Positions 53,509-62,469 of a DNA stretch of 64,000 nucleotides are shown here, piece by piece (positions within the stretch are counted from its first letter, which is position 1; each line of letters begins with the position of its first letter). Where the stretch lies: contig SIAA01000002.1 of NCBI GenBank assembly GCA_009692045.1, positions 60,348 through 124,347 on the forward strand, in the 5' to 3' direction. The notes below the pieces were generated by a model. It was not told the origin of the DNA, ran no database searches, and worked only from the letters and a program-made list of their open reading frames with translations. A program made the position numbers and the translations under genes. This DNA comes from Phycisphaerales bacterium. GTDB lineage: Bacteria; Planctomycetota; Phycisphaerae; Phycisphaerales; SM1A02.

Positions 53509-54204
53509 CTAGCGGTATAGCCCGGCGCGCCGAATCTCATCGAGGACGCTTTCGTCGAGTTGGCTGGATGCGTCCCCGCCTCGGAGCAGCGCCCCGCGGG
53601 CAGCCGTTGAACTCAGATCGACCTCCGCAAACGGCAGCACCCATGAGGTCCACAGGGCGCCCTCGCTGGGGCCATGCAGGGCGCAAAGTGCTGCGCTCAG
53701 ATCGACTCCTTTGCGCGGCAACACTGCTGGGGTAGCAAAGCCGTCGATGATGGCTCTCCATCTATGCCACGACTTGAAGTTCAGCGCCTGATCGGCGCCG
53801 ATAAGCAGGAAGGTTGCACCCTCTGCGGCAGGGCGCGCAACCGGCCCAGCCGTGACGATCCCTTGCCGCCGTAGCTGCTCTAGCGTGTCAACGGTAAAAC
53901 TGGGTCGCGCTTGATTCACCTCGATGTCCAGCACATGAGCGCGCGGCTCGGCTGCGAAGGCGATCTGCGTGAGCCGGAGTCGATCTGCCGCAGGAGCATG
54001 GGGTGCCTCGCGCTGAGGATTCCCTTGAGCGGGAATCACCAGAATGCGAGTGCAAAGCAAGTGACTGGCGGCGCGAGCAGCCAATGATGTATGGGCCAGA
54101 TGAGGGGGATCGAAGGTGCCACCGAAGATGAGGGTGCGCTGATCCGGCCTCCCCAAGAGAGGAGACCTCTCGGCGGTGCCATGGATAGTTGGTCCGCTAC
54201 TCAC
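53509..54204 (-). CDS. nadD: Nicotinate-nucleotide adenylyltransferase
   Basis: This 231-residue enzyme makes deamido-NAD. It shows GGTFDPPHLAHTSLA (the HxGH-type nucleotide site), RPSFTVDTLEQLRR, FLLIGADQALNFKSWHRW and VDLSSTAARGALLRGG (the ISSTxIR motif). An extra 25 residues precede the first strand. It overlaps the upstream phosphorylase-like gene by 4 bases and precedes rimO by 13. Confidence 0.93.
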   Translation of the reverse strand: MSSGPTIHGTAERSPLLGRPDQRTLIFGGTFDPPHLAHTSLAARAASHLLCTRILVIPAQGNPQREAPHAPAADRLRLTQIAFAAEPRAHVLDIEVNQARPSFTVDTLEQLRRQGIVTAGPVARPAAEGATFLLIGADQALNFKSWHRWRAIIDGFATPAVLPRKGVDLSAALCALHGPSEGALWTSWVLPFAEVDLSSTAARGALLRGGDASSQLDESVLDEIRRAGLYR

Positions 54205-54890
54205 GAGATTGCTCCATCAGCGCGCAGCAAGTCCGCTACGGCACTCATGCACTGCTTGAGTCGGCGGTTGTAGAGCATCACATCGTGTAGCGATTTCGGA
54301 AGCGCCCGAGCGATGTGAAATGCTGCGCCCCAGCGCACCGAGCCATCAACAGCGAGAAGGTGTGACATCCATGGGGGCATTTCATCCTCAACTCCATCAG
54401 AAACCGCGCGCACACTTCGCAGATTCCAACCGCGCTCCACTGCGAGGTCGGACAGCGGCTTGCTCTCCATGTCCACCAGGTGGGCTCCGGTAGCCGCATG
54501 CAAACGGCGCTTGTCCTCGGGAGTTGCGCAGATTTCTCTAACGGTGGTGATCGTCACGGCGGTGTCAGAGAGGGGTGTACGGCTGTGAAGAACAACACGG
54601 TCGGCGGCGGTTCCCTCCCACCCATTGGAGTCAGACCCACGCCTCACGCAAACGATGTCGGCGATCCAGCGTGCCTCCCCCACGGCAATCCCTTCGACCA
54701 ATCCTCCGGCTACTCCAACGAGGATCAGTGTGGTTCCTCGTGGCAAACTGCGACTATCGCCGCTGGCGAATCGAGCGATGCCGAGGTGACCTAGACCGCA
54801 GGTGAGAACTCGGCCGCGTAGAGATCGGGCGCAGCGCTCGAGAGCGATGCGTTCGACATGGGTTGGGCAGACGATGTGCGTCTGTATCAC
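54201..54890 (-). CDS. Nucleoside phosphorylase-like protein (HpnG/MTAN superfamily)
   Basis: This 229-residue protein has the phosphorylase superfamily pattern: CGLGHLGIARFA, LILVGVAGGLVEGIAVGE, GAHLVDMESKPLSDLAVERG (the VDMES motif that binds ribose) and SVRAVSDGVEDEMPPW. It resembles the hopanoid-associated phosphorylase HpnG and methylthioadenosine nucleosidases; no hopanoid gene is nearby, so the substrate is left open. It is first in a run with nadD and rimO, and lies just downstream of the tRNA-Glu genes. Confidence 0.75.
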   Translation of the reverse strand: MIQTHIVCPTHVERIALERCARSLRGRVLTCGLGHLGIARFASGDSRSLPRGTTLILVGVAGGLVEGIAVGEARWIADIVCVRRGSDSNGWEGTAADRVVLHSRTPLSDTAVTITTVREICATPEDKRRLHAATGAHLVDMESKPLSDLAVERGWNLRSVRAVSDGVEDEMPPWMSHLLAVDGSVRWGAAFHIARALPKSLHDVMLYNRRLKQCMSAVADLLRADGAIS

Positions 54891-54897
54891 GGCAGAA

Positions 54898-54972
54898 TGA
54901 CCCCAACGGGATTTGAACCCGTGTTACCTCCGTGAAAGGGAGGTGTCCTAGACCGGGCTAGACGATGGGGCC
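54898..54972 (-). tRNA. tRNA-Glu (TTC)
   Basis: On the minus strand the 75-base cloverleaf has acceptor GGCCCCA/TGGGGTC, anticodon stem CCTCC/GGAGG around CTTTCAC with anticodon TTC, and T arm ACGGG-TTCAAAT-CCCGT. Discriminator A; CCA not encoded. Confidence 0.96.
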
Positions 54973-55019
54973 GGTGCGAGACCTAGCGCGATGCTGACTT
55001 GGAGCCACATCGAATCCGA

Positions 55020-55038
55020 GTGACCCTTTCACGGTCAC
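55020..55038. other. Inverted repeat between the two tRNA-Glu genes
   Basis: GTGACC (55020-55025) pairs with GGTCAC (55033-55038) around CTTTCAC. It lies in the 100-base spacer and may be a processing or termination structure for the upstream tRNA; no T-tract follows. Confidence 0.35.
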
Positions 55039-55072
55039 CTTACAAAAACCGCCGCGCCCTCGCGCAGCGGAA

Positions 55073-55147
55073 TGACCCCAAGGGGATTTGAACCCCTGTC
55101 CCATCCGTGAGAGGGATGTGTCCTAGACCGGGCTAGACGATGGGGCC
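55073..55147 (-). tRNA. tRNA-Glu (CTC)
   Basis: On the minus strand the 75-base cloverleaf shares acceptor GGCCCCA/TGGGGTC and the D arm with its neighbour. The anticodon stem CATCC/GGATG holds CTCTCAC with anticodon CTC; the T arm is AGGGG-TTCAAAT-CCCCT. Discriminator A; CCA not encoded. Confidence 0.96.
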
Positions 55148-55286
55148 GACAAGAGGGGCGATTATAGCAAGCAACGAGCGTGCTTCCACGCACCGGGGCG
55201 ATCGATAGGCCTTGCCGCTCAATGTTGTTGTGTACTTGGACCTAACTCTTAGGCAATGCCATTTGCTGGGATAAACTGGAGAACTC

Positions 55287-56747
55287 ATGAAGTTCTACAT
55301 TTCTACCTGCGCCAGCCTGCTGTCCTGCTCACTCTCTGCCGATGCCGCTGTTCGCTATGTGAATGTCGGGTTGGCATCAGGGGCCAACAATGGCACCTCT
55401 TGGGTGGATGCCTATCAGGGAGCGACCGGCATCGTCACCGCGCTCTCAGCGAGTGTTTCTGGTGACAGCATTTGGGTGGCGGCGGGCACCTACAAGCCGA
55501 CCATCACCACCTCGCGCACGGTGGCGCACACCCTCAAGACCGGTGTGGCGGTTTACGGCGGCTTCACGGGCATAGAAACCGGTCTGAGCGCGCGCGACTG
55601 GGTCGCCCATCCGTGCATCATTACCGGTGACCTCTTGGGGAACGACACTACTGTGTCCACTACTTGGGCTGACAATAGTTATCACCTCGTCATCGGGAGT
55701 GGGGCGCTCGCCACGGCGATCCTCGATGGGTTCACGGTGCGGGCGGGCAATGCCAACGGCGCGACCGCTTCCAACTATGACAAGGGAGGCGGGATCATCA
55801 TTACGAATAGTGGCGCCCCCACCATTCGTAACTGCACGTTCATTGCCAACCGCTGTACCTTCGGCGGCGGCGCCGGTTATATGTACAACACTTCGGGGCC
55901 GACCTTCGAAGACTGCGTGTTTGCGGACAATGTGGGTGGTTCTTACGGCGGCGCGTTCGACACCAATGCCGTTCTCTCCAAGTTTCTGCGCTGCTCGTTC
56001 ATCAACAATCAGGCAGCACGCGCCGGAGCGATCGAGGTCTTTAGCGGTAACTGCACCATTACTAACTGCCTGTTCCGCAACAACAAGGCAACGACCAGCG
56101 CGGGCGGCGGCGGTGTTTGGGTCGGGAACAGCAGTTCATGCACCATCGGCGACTCGAGCTTTGCCAGTAACAGTTGCACCGGAGCAGGCGGGGGTGGGGT
56201 CTACATCACGGCGTCGGCGACCACTCTCGCCAACTGCATTTTCTGGAGTAATACCGGAAACAGTACCGTCGCCAACAATCAGATCATGTTTGCGTCAGGC
56301 ACCATCGGAGTGACTTATTCAACCGTGCAAGGTGGTTATACGGGGGTCGGGAACCTGAGTACCGATCCGTTGTTCGTGAGTCTTGCACTAGGCGATCTCC
56401 ATCTAACCGATTTATCTCCAGGTATCGACTCAGGCGCCAATGCTTCGGTTCCCAGCGGCACGGTTACTGATCGAGATGGTGCCCCACGGTTCGTGGATGT
56501 TCCTGGCATCATTGACACAGGTGTTGGTACTCCGCCCATGGTCGACCGCGGCTGCTATGAAAAGCAAGTGCCACCTCCGCCGCCCTGTATCGCCGACCTC
56601 TCTTCTGACGGAGCGGTGAATGGACTGGATTTGGCGCTGCTCCTGGGACAGTGGGGGAGTGTCGGCAGCGGCGACATCAACGGCGATGGCTCGATCGATG
56701 GCGGCGATCTCGGCATGATGCTTGCCGCCTGGGGCGCATGCCCCTGA
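55287..56747 (+). CDS. Secreted right-handed beta-helix protein with C-terminal dockerin repeats
   Basis: This 486-residue protein has a signal peptide (about 1-23), a start typical of surface beta-helix proteins (RYVNVGLASGANNGTSWVDAY), then repeated turns with GGG and small polar residues (ITNSGAPTIRNCTF, NNQAARAGAIEVFSGNCTITNCLF, GGGGVYI), as in pectate-lyase-like or polymorphic outer-membrane folds. The end carries two dockerin-like calcium loops (LSSDGAVNGLDLALLLGQWG and DINGDGSIDGGDLGMMLAAWG). No catalytic residues can be named, so adhesion or glycan binding is as likely as enzyme activity. Confidence 0.85.
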   Translation: MKFYISTCASLLSCSLSADAAVRYVNVGLASGANNGTSWVDAYQGATGIVTALSASVSGDSIWVAAGTYKPTITTSRTVAHTLKTGVAVYGGFTGIETGLSARDWVAHPCIITGDLLGNDTTVSTTWADNSYHLVIGSGALATAILDGFTVRAGNANGATASNYDKGGGIIITNSGAPTIRNCTFIANRCTFGGGAGYMYNTSGPTFEDCVFADNVGGSYGGAFDTNAVLSKFLRCSFINNQAARAGAIEVFSGNCTITNCLFRNNKATTSAGGGGVWVGNSSSCTIGDSSFASNSCTGAGGGGVYITASATTLANCIFWSNTGNSTVANNQIMFASGTIGVTYSTVQGGYTGVGNLSTDPLFVSLALGDLHLTDLSPGIDSGANASVPSGTVTDRDGAPRFVDVPGIIDTGVGTPPMVDRGCYEKQVPPPPPCIADLSSDGAVNGLDLALLLGQWGSVGSGDINGDGSIDGGDLGMMLAAWGACP

Positions 56748-56795
56748 GAGTTTGAAGGTAGACACCTCGCGGCCAATCCGCGATGATGCGCCTTC

Positions 56796-57896
56796 ATGCG
56801 AACAGTTTCAGTCGAACTGCCCACGCACAGATATCCGATTCACATCGGCCTGGCCGCGCTCGCTGCGCTGCCTAAGATGTTGGGCGATAGTTCATCGATC
56901 GCGATCATCGTCGATGATGCTGTGCTGAGCTCGGTTGGGGAGGCGGCAGCGGCGCTGGCTCGGCAGGTCTGTTCCAAAGTGGCGCTGTTTCCGCTGCGCA
57001 GTAGCGAGGATGCCAAGTCGATCAGTACCGCCGAGGGAGTGCTGCGCGCCATGGCAGACACTGGGCACGATCGCCGCTGCTGTGTTGTTGCCATCGGTGG
57101 GGGAATCGTGGGCGATATCGGGGGATTTGTGGCCGCTACCTATATGCGTGGGTTGGCATGGCTGCAGGTTCCCACCACGCTTCTCGCCATGGTTGATGCA
57201 TCGGTGGGCGGCAAGACCGGTGTGAACCTGCGCATGGAGAATGGCACGCTCGCCAAGAACATGGTGGGAGCGTTCTGGCAGCCGCGCGGAGTGATCGCCG
57301 ATGTGAGTTTTCTCTCGACGCTTCCCTCCCGGCAGATCAGTTGCGGTTTGGCGGAGTGCGTGAAGCATTCGATGATCGCTGATGCTTCCTTGATGCAGTG
57401 GATCAGCGAGAACTCAAGGTCGATCCTCGCCGCGGATCCTGACATCCTCGAGGTGCTGGTGGCTCGAAATGTGGCTATCAAGGCCGCCATCGTGGCCCAG
57501 GACGAGACTGAGCAGGGCTCTCGCGCTCTGCTGAATCTCGGTCACACTTTCGGGCATGCCATTGAGTCGGTCTGGAGTGCTGAAGTATTGCATGGAGAGG
57601 CCGTCTCGATCGGTCTCGTGGCGGCGAGCGCCGCCGCGGTAAGCGCGGGACTGCGCGAGGCAGAATGCTTGGATCCCCTGCGGAGTTTGCTCGAGTCGCT
57701 AGGACTGCCAACGCGCTTGCCTCGAACGATCCGCGCCCGAGTGCTTTCCAATGCCATGGGACTGGACAAAAAGCGTCGTGGCGGGTCAATCACGCTCATT
57801 CTGCCGGATGGTGATGGACACGCACGGGTGGTCACGCAGGCCGATTTCAAGAACATCAATGCCGGATGGGCAGCTGTCGGCGCCGAGGTCGACTAG
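56796..57896 (+). CDS. aroB: 3-dehydroquinate synthase
   Basis: This 366-residue enzyme makes 3-dehydroquinate, the first cyclic shikimate-pathway intermediate. It has the NAD loop GGGIVGDIGGFVAATYMRG, VPTTLLAMVDASVGGKTGVN, CGLAECVKHSMI, LNLGHTFGHAIE (zinc His pair) and LHGEAVSIGL. aroK lies at 21.5 kb. ATG chosen as the first giving MRTVSVELP. Confidence 0.95.
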   Translation: MRTVSVELPTHRYPIHIGLAALAALPKMLGDSSSIAIIVDDAVLSSVGEAAAALARQVCSKVALFPLRSSEDAKSISTAEGVLRAMADTGHDRRCCVVAIGGGIVGDIGGFVAATYMRGLAWLQVPTTLLAMVDASVGGKTGVNLRMENGTLAKNMVGAFWQPRGVIADVSFLSTLPSRQISCGLAECVKHSMIADASLMQWISENSRSILAADPDILEVLVARNVAIKAAIVAQDETEQGSRALLNLGHTFGHAIESVWSAEVLHGEAVSIGLVAASAAAVSAGLREAECLDPLRSLLESLGLPTRLPRTIRARVLSNAMGLDKKRRGGSITLILPDGDGHARVVTQADFKNINAGWAAVGAEVD

Positions 57897-57993
57897 AGCG
57901 GGTCTTTGCGGGCGCGCGGTGGCGTGACGCCGAATCAAAAAAATGCACCCGCAGCGCGAAAGTATCCGATAAAGTGCCACACGCGAAGCAAGG

Positions 57994-58926
57994 ATGCGAA
58001 CGCTAGCGATAGTCAACCAGAAGGGTGGATGTGGCAAGACCACTACCGCCGTAAACCTAGCCGCTCTCCTAGCGGCACAGGGCAATGCAACACTGCTGGT
58101 GGACATGGATCCGCAGTCCCACTGCGCCGCTGCGCTCTCAGTTCCCGAGGCGCAGATCGAGTATGCGATCGAAGAAGCATTACTGCGGGGACCGACTGTC
58201 GATCACTCGGCGCTTCTGTGGCAAACCACCAAGAATCTCTGGTTGGCCCCCAGTTCGGCGGCGCTCTCTCGCCTCGAGTCTGGTAGCGGCGGGCTCATGG
58301 CGGCGCCTGATCGGGATCGTCGCTTGTCCGCTTTGCTTGACCAGTTCGCGCCAAGGTTCAAGTGGTGCATCATCGACTGCCCGCCGACCATCGGGCTGCT
58401 CACATTCAACGCCATTCGTGCCGCTGATGAGGCGCTGATTCCCGTAGAGACTGGATTTCTCGCCATGAAGGGCGCGCACCGCCAAGTGTCGACCATTCGC
58501 TCGGCCATCGCCCGCATGGAGCGAAATGTCGCGGTGCGGATCCTGCCTACGATGCATCGCCGCGAGTCGCGGCTTGCCAGTGGGATTCTGACGACACTCC
58601 AACGCGATTTCGGACCGATGGTGATTCCGCTGGCGATACACATTCATGAAACTCTGCGGGAGTCGGTGGCGCTAGGGCAACCCATCACAGAGCATGCACC
58701 TGCTTCCGACGCTTGCGAGGACTTCCGCCAGTTGGTGCGGTGGCTGGAACAGAATCCCGTCGAGATTCAGAGACGCCCCGATGCACCGCTGATTGAGGTG
58801 ATTCGCTCCGGTGATGCTGCAAGTTCAAGTCTTGGCGAAGAACCTCACTCGCTGGATCAGCCGGTGAACTCGCGCGCCCGTGAAATGGCTGAGCGCCTGC
58901 GAACTCAGGCAGCGGGTGAGCCATGA
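57994..58926 (+). CDS. ParA/MinD-family ATPase
   Basis: This 310-residue ATPase has the deviant Walker A KGGCGKTT (residues 10-17), DMDPQSHCA, switch II IIDCPPTIGLLTFNAI and VETGFLAMKGAHR. The C-terminal 60 residues are extra and polar. Such ATPases position chromosomes, plasmids or protein complexes. No parB, parS-like palindrome or minC is near; instead the next gene overlaps by 4 bases and looks like a dedicated partner. Confidence 0.88.
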   Translation: MRTLAIVNQKGGCGKTTTAVNLAALLAAQGNATLLVDMDPQSHCAAALSVPEAQIEYAIEEALLRGPTVDHSALLWQTTKNLWLAPSSAALSRLESGSGGLMAAPDRDRRLSALLDQFAPRFKWCIIDCPPTIGLLTFNAIRAADEALIPVETGFLAMKGAHRQVSTIRSAIARMERNVAVRILPTMHRRESRLASGILTTLQRDFGPMVIPLAIHIHETLRESVALGQPITEHAPASDACEDFRQLVRWLEQNPVEIQRRPDAPLIEVIRSGDAASSSLGEEPHSLDQPVNSRAREMAERLRTQAAGEP

Positions 58927-60302
58927 CGGCTGACCCATTTGATGATCTTGCCGAGCACTTCATGACAGGGCCGGATGCGCCCGCTGGATCCGGTGACATC
59001 GCGGGGTCAAAGGGGCCAGCTGATCGGAGCGCCCACAACGCACCTCGCGCCCGGTCCCAGCAGACGCCTCTGAATGGTGCTAAGGGCGGCGCCCGTGCTT
59101 GGGGCGGAGTCGGCGAGCCTGGGCTGGATCGACTGCGGGTAGGCGGTCGAGCGCGGGTAGTGCGCAGTGCTCCAGTGACGGTGATCATTTGCGGAAACCT
59201 CCCGTCTCAGGCAGGGCTGTGGATGTCGCAGTTTGTCGATAGAGCCGCGCGCCAAGTGGGACCAATCGGATTGTTGCGTCTGTCCCAAGGGGAGGTTCGC
59301 GGTGAAGTGTTCCGCACCGATGGCAGGGCGATCCCCGTAGGTTCTGGCTGGATTTCTCGCGTGAATGCCTTCGCCCAGAGGTGGATGGTGTGCGTGCCTG
59401 ATGGTGTGGCGGCGAAGGATGTGATCGCTTGCGCCCCGGTCATCGAGTTCCTTACTGGCGCTGACGAGGCGGCGCTGGCGGCGGCGCGGCTACGACTGGA
59501 GTTGCTGGTGAACGCGGCGCGCGATGCGGGTCGTGATGACCCTCTTATCAGCGTCACAGTAATGGGCGCTCCCGAGCCACAGGCTTCACAGGCCTCTCAA
59601 TCGTTGATCGAGTGGGCGGACATCCACCTTCAAGCCAATATCACTTCGGGTGGAACTCTGGCTTCAATCGACCGCATTGAAACTGCGGGAGCGGTCGAGT
59701 TGTTTGAGTTGACCGGAAAGTCGCTCGCAGAGGTCATTGCGGCACTCGCGGGCGATGCTGTCATTGATGGCGGGGCGTTGCCAAGTGCAGCGAATGCACG
59801 CACGGCACCGGTTACCGCACCCGCGCCTGCCGCGCCAGAAGCAGCGTTCGCGCCACCCGACGCCGCGGCCCTGCAACCAGCCGCTGCGTCCGCGCCGGTA
59901 CCGCGTTCGGCCGTAACTTCCGCTCCCATGGCGACAGGCTTGCTGACCGACCTATTTGAGGGATTCACGGCTCTGCCATTTCGCGCTCCTCATGCTCCTC
60001 TGGTGGAGCTGGCGCGCGACCGCGAGGGTGGCCTGCGGCTTCTCTCCCGCGATCACTCTCTGTGTGATCTCCGCATCGCTCGAGCTTGGCTGGAGTTTCA
60101 GCGAGTTCTGATTGCTTCGGCGGCGAATACTGCGCCTGATGCCGCGGTAACTGAGCATGTTGTTCTCGGTGATGCCAAGTTGGCGGTTGCGCTTCACGGC
60201 TGCGGCGCTCTGCTGCACATATGCGTAGAACTTCGCGCCGATGGAGTGCTGCTTCGGCGCAGAGTTGATCTCAATGATCGCGCCTCTGGGCGCGTCACTT
60301 AG
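58923..60302 (+). CDS. Unrecognised three-part protein coupled to ParA ATPase
   Basis: This 459-residue protein starts in the stop of the ParA gene (ATGA overlap). Residues 1-80 are polar and Gly-rich; residues about 83-285 look like an alpha/beta Rossmann-type domain (VTVIICGNLPSQAGLW, GPIGLLRLSQ, WMVCVPDG, LISVTVMG, ADIHLQANI) with strand order like SIMIBI ATPases but no P-loop; then an Ala/Pro linker (about 290-335) and a C-terminal alpha/beta domain. I know no family. It may be a pseudo-ATPase partner of the upstream protein; that is inference. Confidence 0.68.
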   Translation: MTADPFDDLAEHFMTGPDAPAGSGDIAGSKGPADRSAHNAPRARSQQTPLNGAKGGARAWGGVGEPGLDRLRVGGRARVVRSAPVTVIICGNLPSQAGLWMSQFVDRAARQVGPIGLLRLSQGEVRGEVFRTDGRAIPVGSGWISRVNAFAQRWMVCVPDGVAAKDVIACAPVIEFLTGADEAALAAARLRLELLVNAARDAGRDDPLISVTVMGAPEPQASQASQSLIEWADIHLQANITSGGTLASIDRIETAGAVELFELTGKSLAEVIAALAGDAVIDGGALPSAANARTAPVTAPAPAAPEAAFAPPDAAALQPAAASAPVPRSAVTSAPMATGLLTDLFEGFTALPFRAPHAPLVELARDREGGLRLLSRDHSLCDLRIARAWLEFQRVLIASAANTAPDAAVTEHVVLGDAKLAVALHGCGALLHICVELRADGVLLRRRVDLNDRASGRVT

Positions 60303-61280
60303 TCACTCCGGCAGCGCCGCGCGCAAGACCCTCAACCAGTTGTCGCGCATGAATCCCTGCACCACTGGGAGGGTCAGGCCGCGGGCAAGCAAACCATCTT
60401 GGAGAGTGCCATATTGGTCAGGACCGCGGACTCCAGCCGGCACATCGAGCGGAGTGAAACCGCCATCGAGATCCGAACCTAGTGCGATCGTCGCTGTGCC
60501 TGCAACTTGGGCAACATGGAGCACATGATCGAGCGCATCAGCAACGGTCGCCGGGCGGTTCTGGGCAAGAAATTTGCCGTAGAGGTTTAGACCCACCACG
60601 CCGCCGCGCGAACCAATGCTTTCGATTTGGGCGTCAGTCAGGTGACGCTGTGAATCACCGGTGAGCGATCGTGAGTTGGAGTGACTGGCAACTACCGCAC
60701 CCTTCGCCGCGGCGAGAAGCTGATGGAATCCCCCATCGCTCAGGTGGCTCACATCGTGAATGACTCCCAGCGAATCCAACTCGGAAATCAGCTCGCCGGT
60801 GGCTGGCGCCAGTGGCCCCGGGGCGGCGTTACCTCCCGCCCACCGCGTCCCCCGCGCCCACGCTAGTCCGCACAGTCGCATCCCGCGCTGATGCCACCAC
60901 TGCGCGTCACTCGGATCACGAATCGGGTCCGCGCCCTCCATGAGAAGAACAACTCGCAGCGGAGCATCGCACTCGAGATCCCCGCGGGTTCGGACAATTC
61001 GCAATCTGCCCGCATCCTCTTGGGTGCGGTACCAATCGAGTTGCGCCACTCCAGCGAGCCGAGCGCCCGCAGCATCACCCTCGGCGTAGCCGGCGGGGCT
61101 TTCTGGAGCTCCTGATTCTGTGAAAACCGTCCCTATTACTGTGCGTACGCCGCCCCTCAGCAGAGCGGGGAAAGTGACCGCCCCAGCGCGGGGATCGCTG
61201 GTTTCCACGGTCAAGTCTCGACCAGCGAGGGCGATGTAGGCAAGATCGAGATGGCCGTCAATCCAGGTCGAGGTCGGCAT
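60303..61280 (-). CDS. M19 membrane-dipeptidase family protein
   Basis: With the ATG at 61280 (MPTSTWIDGHLDLAY) the product is 325 residues. The zinc ligands His10 and Asp12 stand in DGHLDLAY; later blocks include GVIHDVSHLSDGGFHQLL, VASHSNSRSL and ALGSDLDGGFTP, all typical of renal-dipeptidase-like M19 enzymes that split dipeptides, often with D-residues. The longer frame to 61517 is arginine-rich and overlaps the next gene. No signal peptide, so cytoplasmic. Confidence 0.88.
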   Translation of the reverse strand: MPTSTWIDGHLDLAYIALAGRDLTVETSDPRAGAVTFPALLRGGVRTVIGTVFTESGAPESPAGYAEGDAAGARLAGVAQLDWYRTQEDAGRLRIVRTRGDLECDAPLRVVLLMEGADPIRDPSDAQWWHQRGMRLCGLAWARGTRWAGGNAAPGPLAPATGELISELDSLGVIHDVSHLSDGGFHQLLAAAKGAVVASHSNSRSLTGDSQRHLTDAQIESIGSRGGVVGLNLYGKFLAQNRPATVADALDHVLHVAQVAGTATIALGSDLDGGFTPLDVPAGVRGPDQYGTLQDGLLARGLTLPVVQGFMRDNWLRVLRAALPE

Positions 61281-61375
61281 GATGGCAGGGTATAGGGCGG
61301 ATATAGTTCTAACCCTTGGTGCCCTCTCCCGCCATCTCAACTCATCCGGACCAGGGCCCGGCAGCAAACGCCACC

Positions 61376-61819
61376 ATGGCAGCAGCGGGCGCCGCCACCG
61401 TTTCGCGCTGGAGCGCTGCGGGCATTGCGGCTGGTCTGGCGTTAGTGCTCGGCGTAGCGGCGTGGCTCGAACCTGCACCGCTGGGATACGGAACTCACCG
61501 TCAGTTGGGGTTGCCACCGTGCGGCTGGATGGTTGCCTTCAATCTGCCCTGCCCAGCCTGCGGCATGACTACCTCCTTCGCTTTGGCCGCGGATGGTCGC
61601 CTGCTGGACTCGGCGCGGGTGCAGCCATTTGGCCTCGCGCTGGCGATAGCTACGGTCGCCGGACTCTGCCTCGCGTCAACTCAGGCCATATTGGGCTGGC
61701 CTGTTTGGAGCCTTCTGTTGCGGCTCGTCAGCCTGAGACTGCTCTGGGTTTTGGGCGCGGCCCTCCTTCTGTCGTGGTGCTGGAAGATAGCAATGGTTAG
61801 AGGATGGTGGCAGCCATGA
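61376..61819 (+). CDS. DUF2752 membrane protein
   Basis: From the ATG at 61376 the product is 147 residues with three or four membrane helices and the DUF2752 core NLPCPACGMTTSFALAADG, a CPxCGxT motif at the start of a helix. The role of the family is unknown. Upstream TTG and GTG starts (61316/61319) would add a Pro/Ala-rich stretch. The stop overlaps the next lipoprotein start by 4 bases. Confidence 0.8.
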   Translation: MAAAGAATVSRWSAAGIAAGLALVLGVAAWLEPAPLGYGTHRQLGLPPCGWMVAFNLPCPACGMTTSFALAADGRLLDSARVQPFGLALAIATVAGLCLASTQAILGWPVWSLLLRLVSLRLLWVLGAALLLSWCWKIAMVRGWWQP

Positions 61820-62469
61820 TTCGCGCTGCAGTACTGACGATCTCTCTCGCTACCTTGGCAGGGTGCCAAGCCTTAGCGGGCATCTTCAGCGTGGTCAGTT
61901 ACAACGTTGAAGCTCAGAAAAAGATTGAAGTGCTGGCCAAGTACAACGGCCTGGAGAACAAGACCGTAGTGATACTGGTTGATCTCGATATGTCCTCCAT
62001 GTACGAACACCCCTCGGCGGTATCTACCCTCATGGGGAACATCGCACGCCAGATTCAGTTGAATGTTGCGGGTGTTCGCGTGCTCGACCCCCTGGCGGCG
62101 ATCACCTGGCAGCATCACCATCCCTCGTGGCCTTCAATGCCACTGAGTGAGCTCATGAAGGAACTGGATGTGCAACGAGTTGTGATCGTGGATGTCATTG
62201 AATATCGTCTGAATCCCCCGGGAAACCGCTGGATTTGGGAGGGCGTAGCGACGGCGAATGTTGGAGTGGCGGAGGAGGATGGCGCCGATCCGGATGCGCA
62301 CGCGGAGGAACTGTCGGCAACGGCAAAGTTCCCCATGATGGAGCATCTGGGTCGGGATGGCGCCACCGAGCGCGACATCGAACTCGGTCTGCAGAAGGCA
62401 TTCGTCGAGGAAGTTGCGTGGCTTTTTTATGATCACATCGAAGACAAGTACCCGGAGCTAGCCAAATGA
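61816..62469 (+). CDS. Putative lipoprotein, first of a coupled pair
   Basis: The 217-residue product begins MIRAAVLTISLATLAGC, with a lipobox ATLAGC, so it should be lipid-anchored. A mixed alpha/beta domain follows (KTVVILVDLDMSS, VAGVRVLDPLAAITWQ, VQRVVIVDVIEYRLNPPG), reminiscent of small periplasmic proteins of the LpoB/GNA1162 kind. The end has EEVAWLFYDHIEDKYPEL. It overlaps both neighbours by 4 bases. Start 61816 is chosen for the ATGA overlap; an ATG at 61804 is also in frame. Confidence 0.7.
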   Translation: MIRAAVLTISLATLAGCQALAGIFSVVSYNVEAQKKIEVLAKYNGLENKTVVILVDLDMSSMYEHPSAVSTLMGNIARQIQLNVAGVRVLDPLAAITWQHHHPSWPSMPLSELMKELDVQRVVIVDVIEYRLNPPGNRWIWEGVATANVGVAEEDGADPDAHAEELSATAKFPMMEHLGRDGATERDIELGLQKAFVEEVAWLFYDHIEDKYPELAK

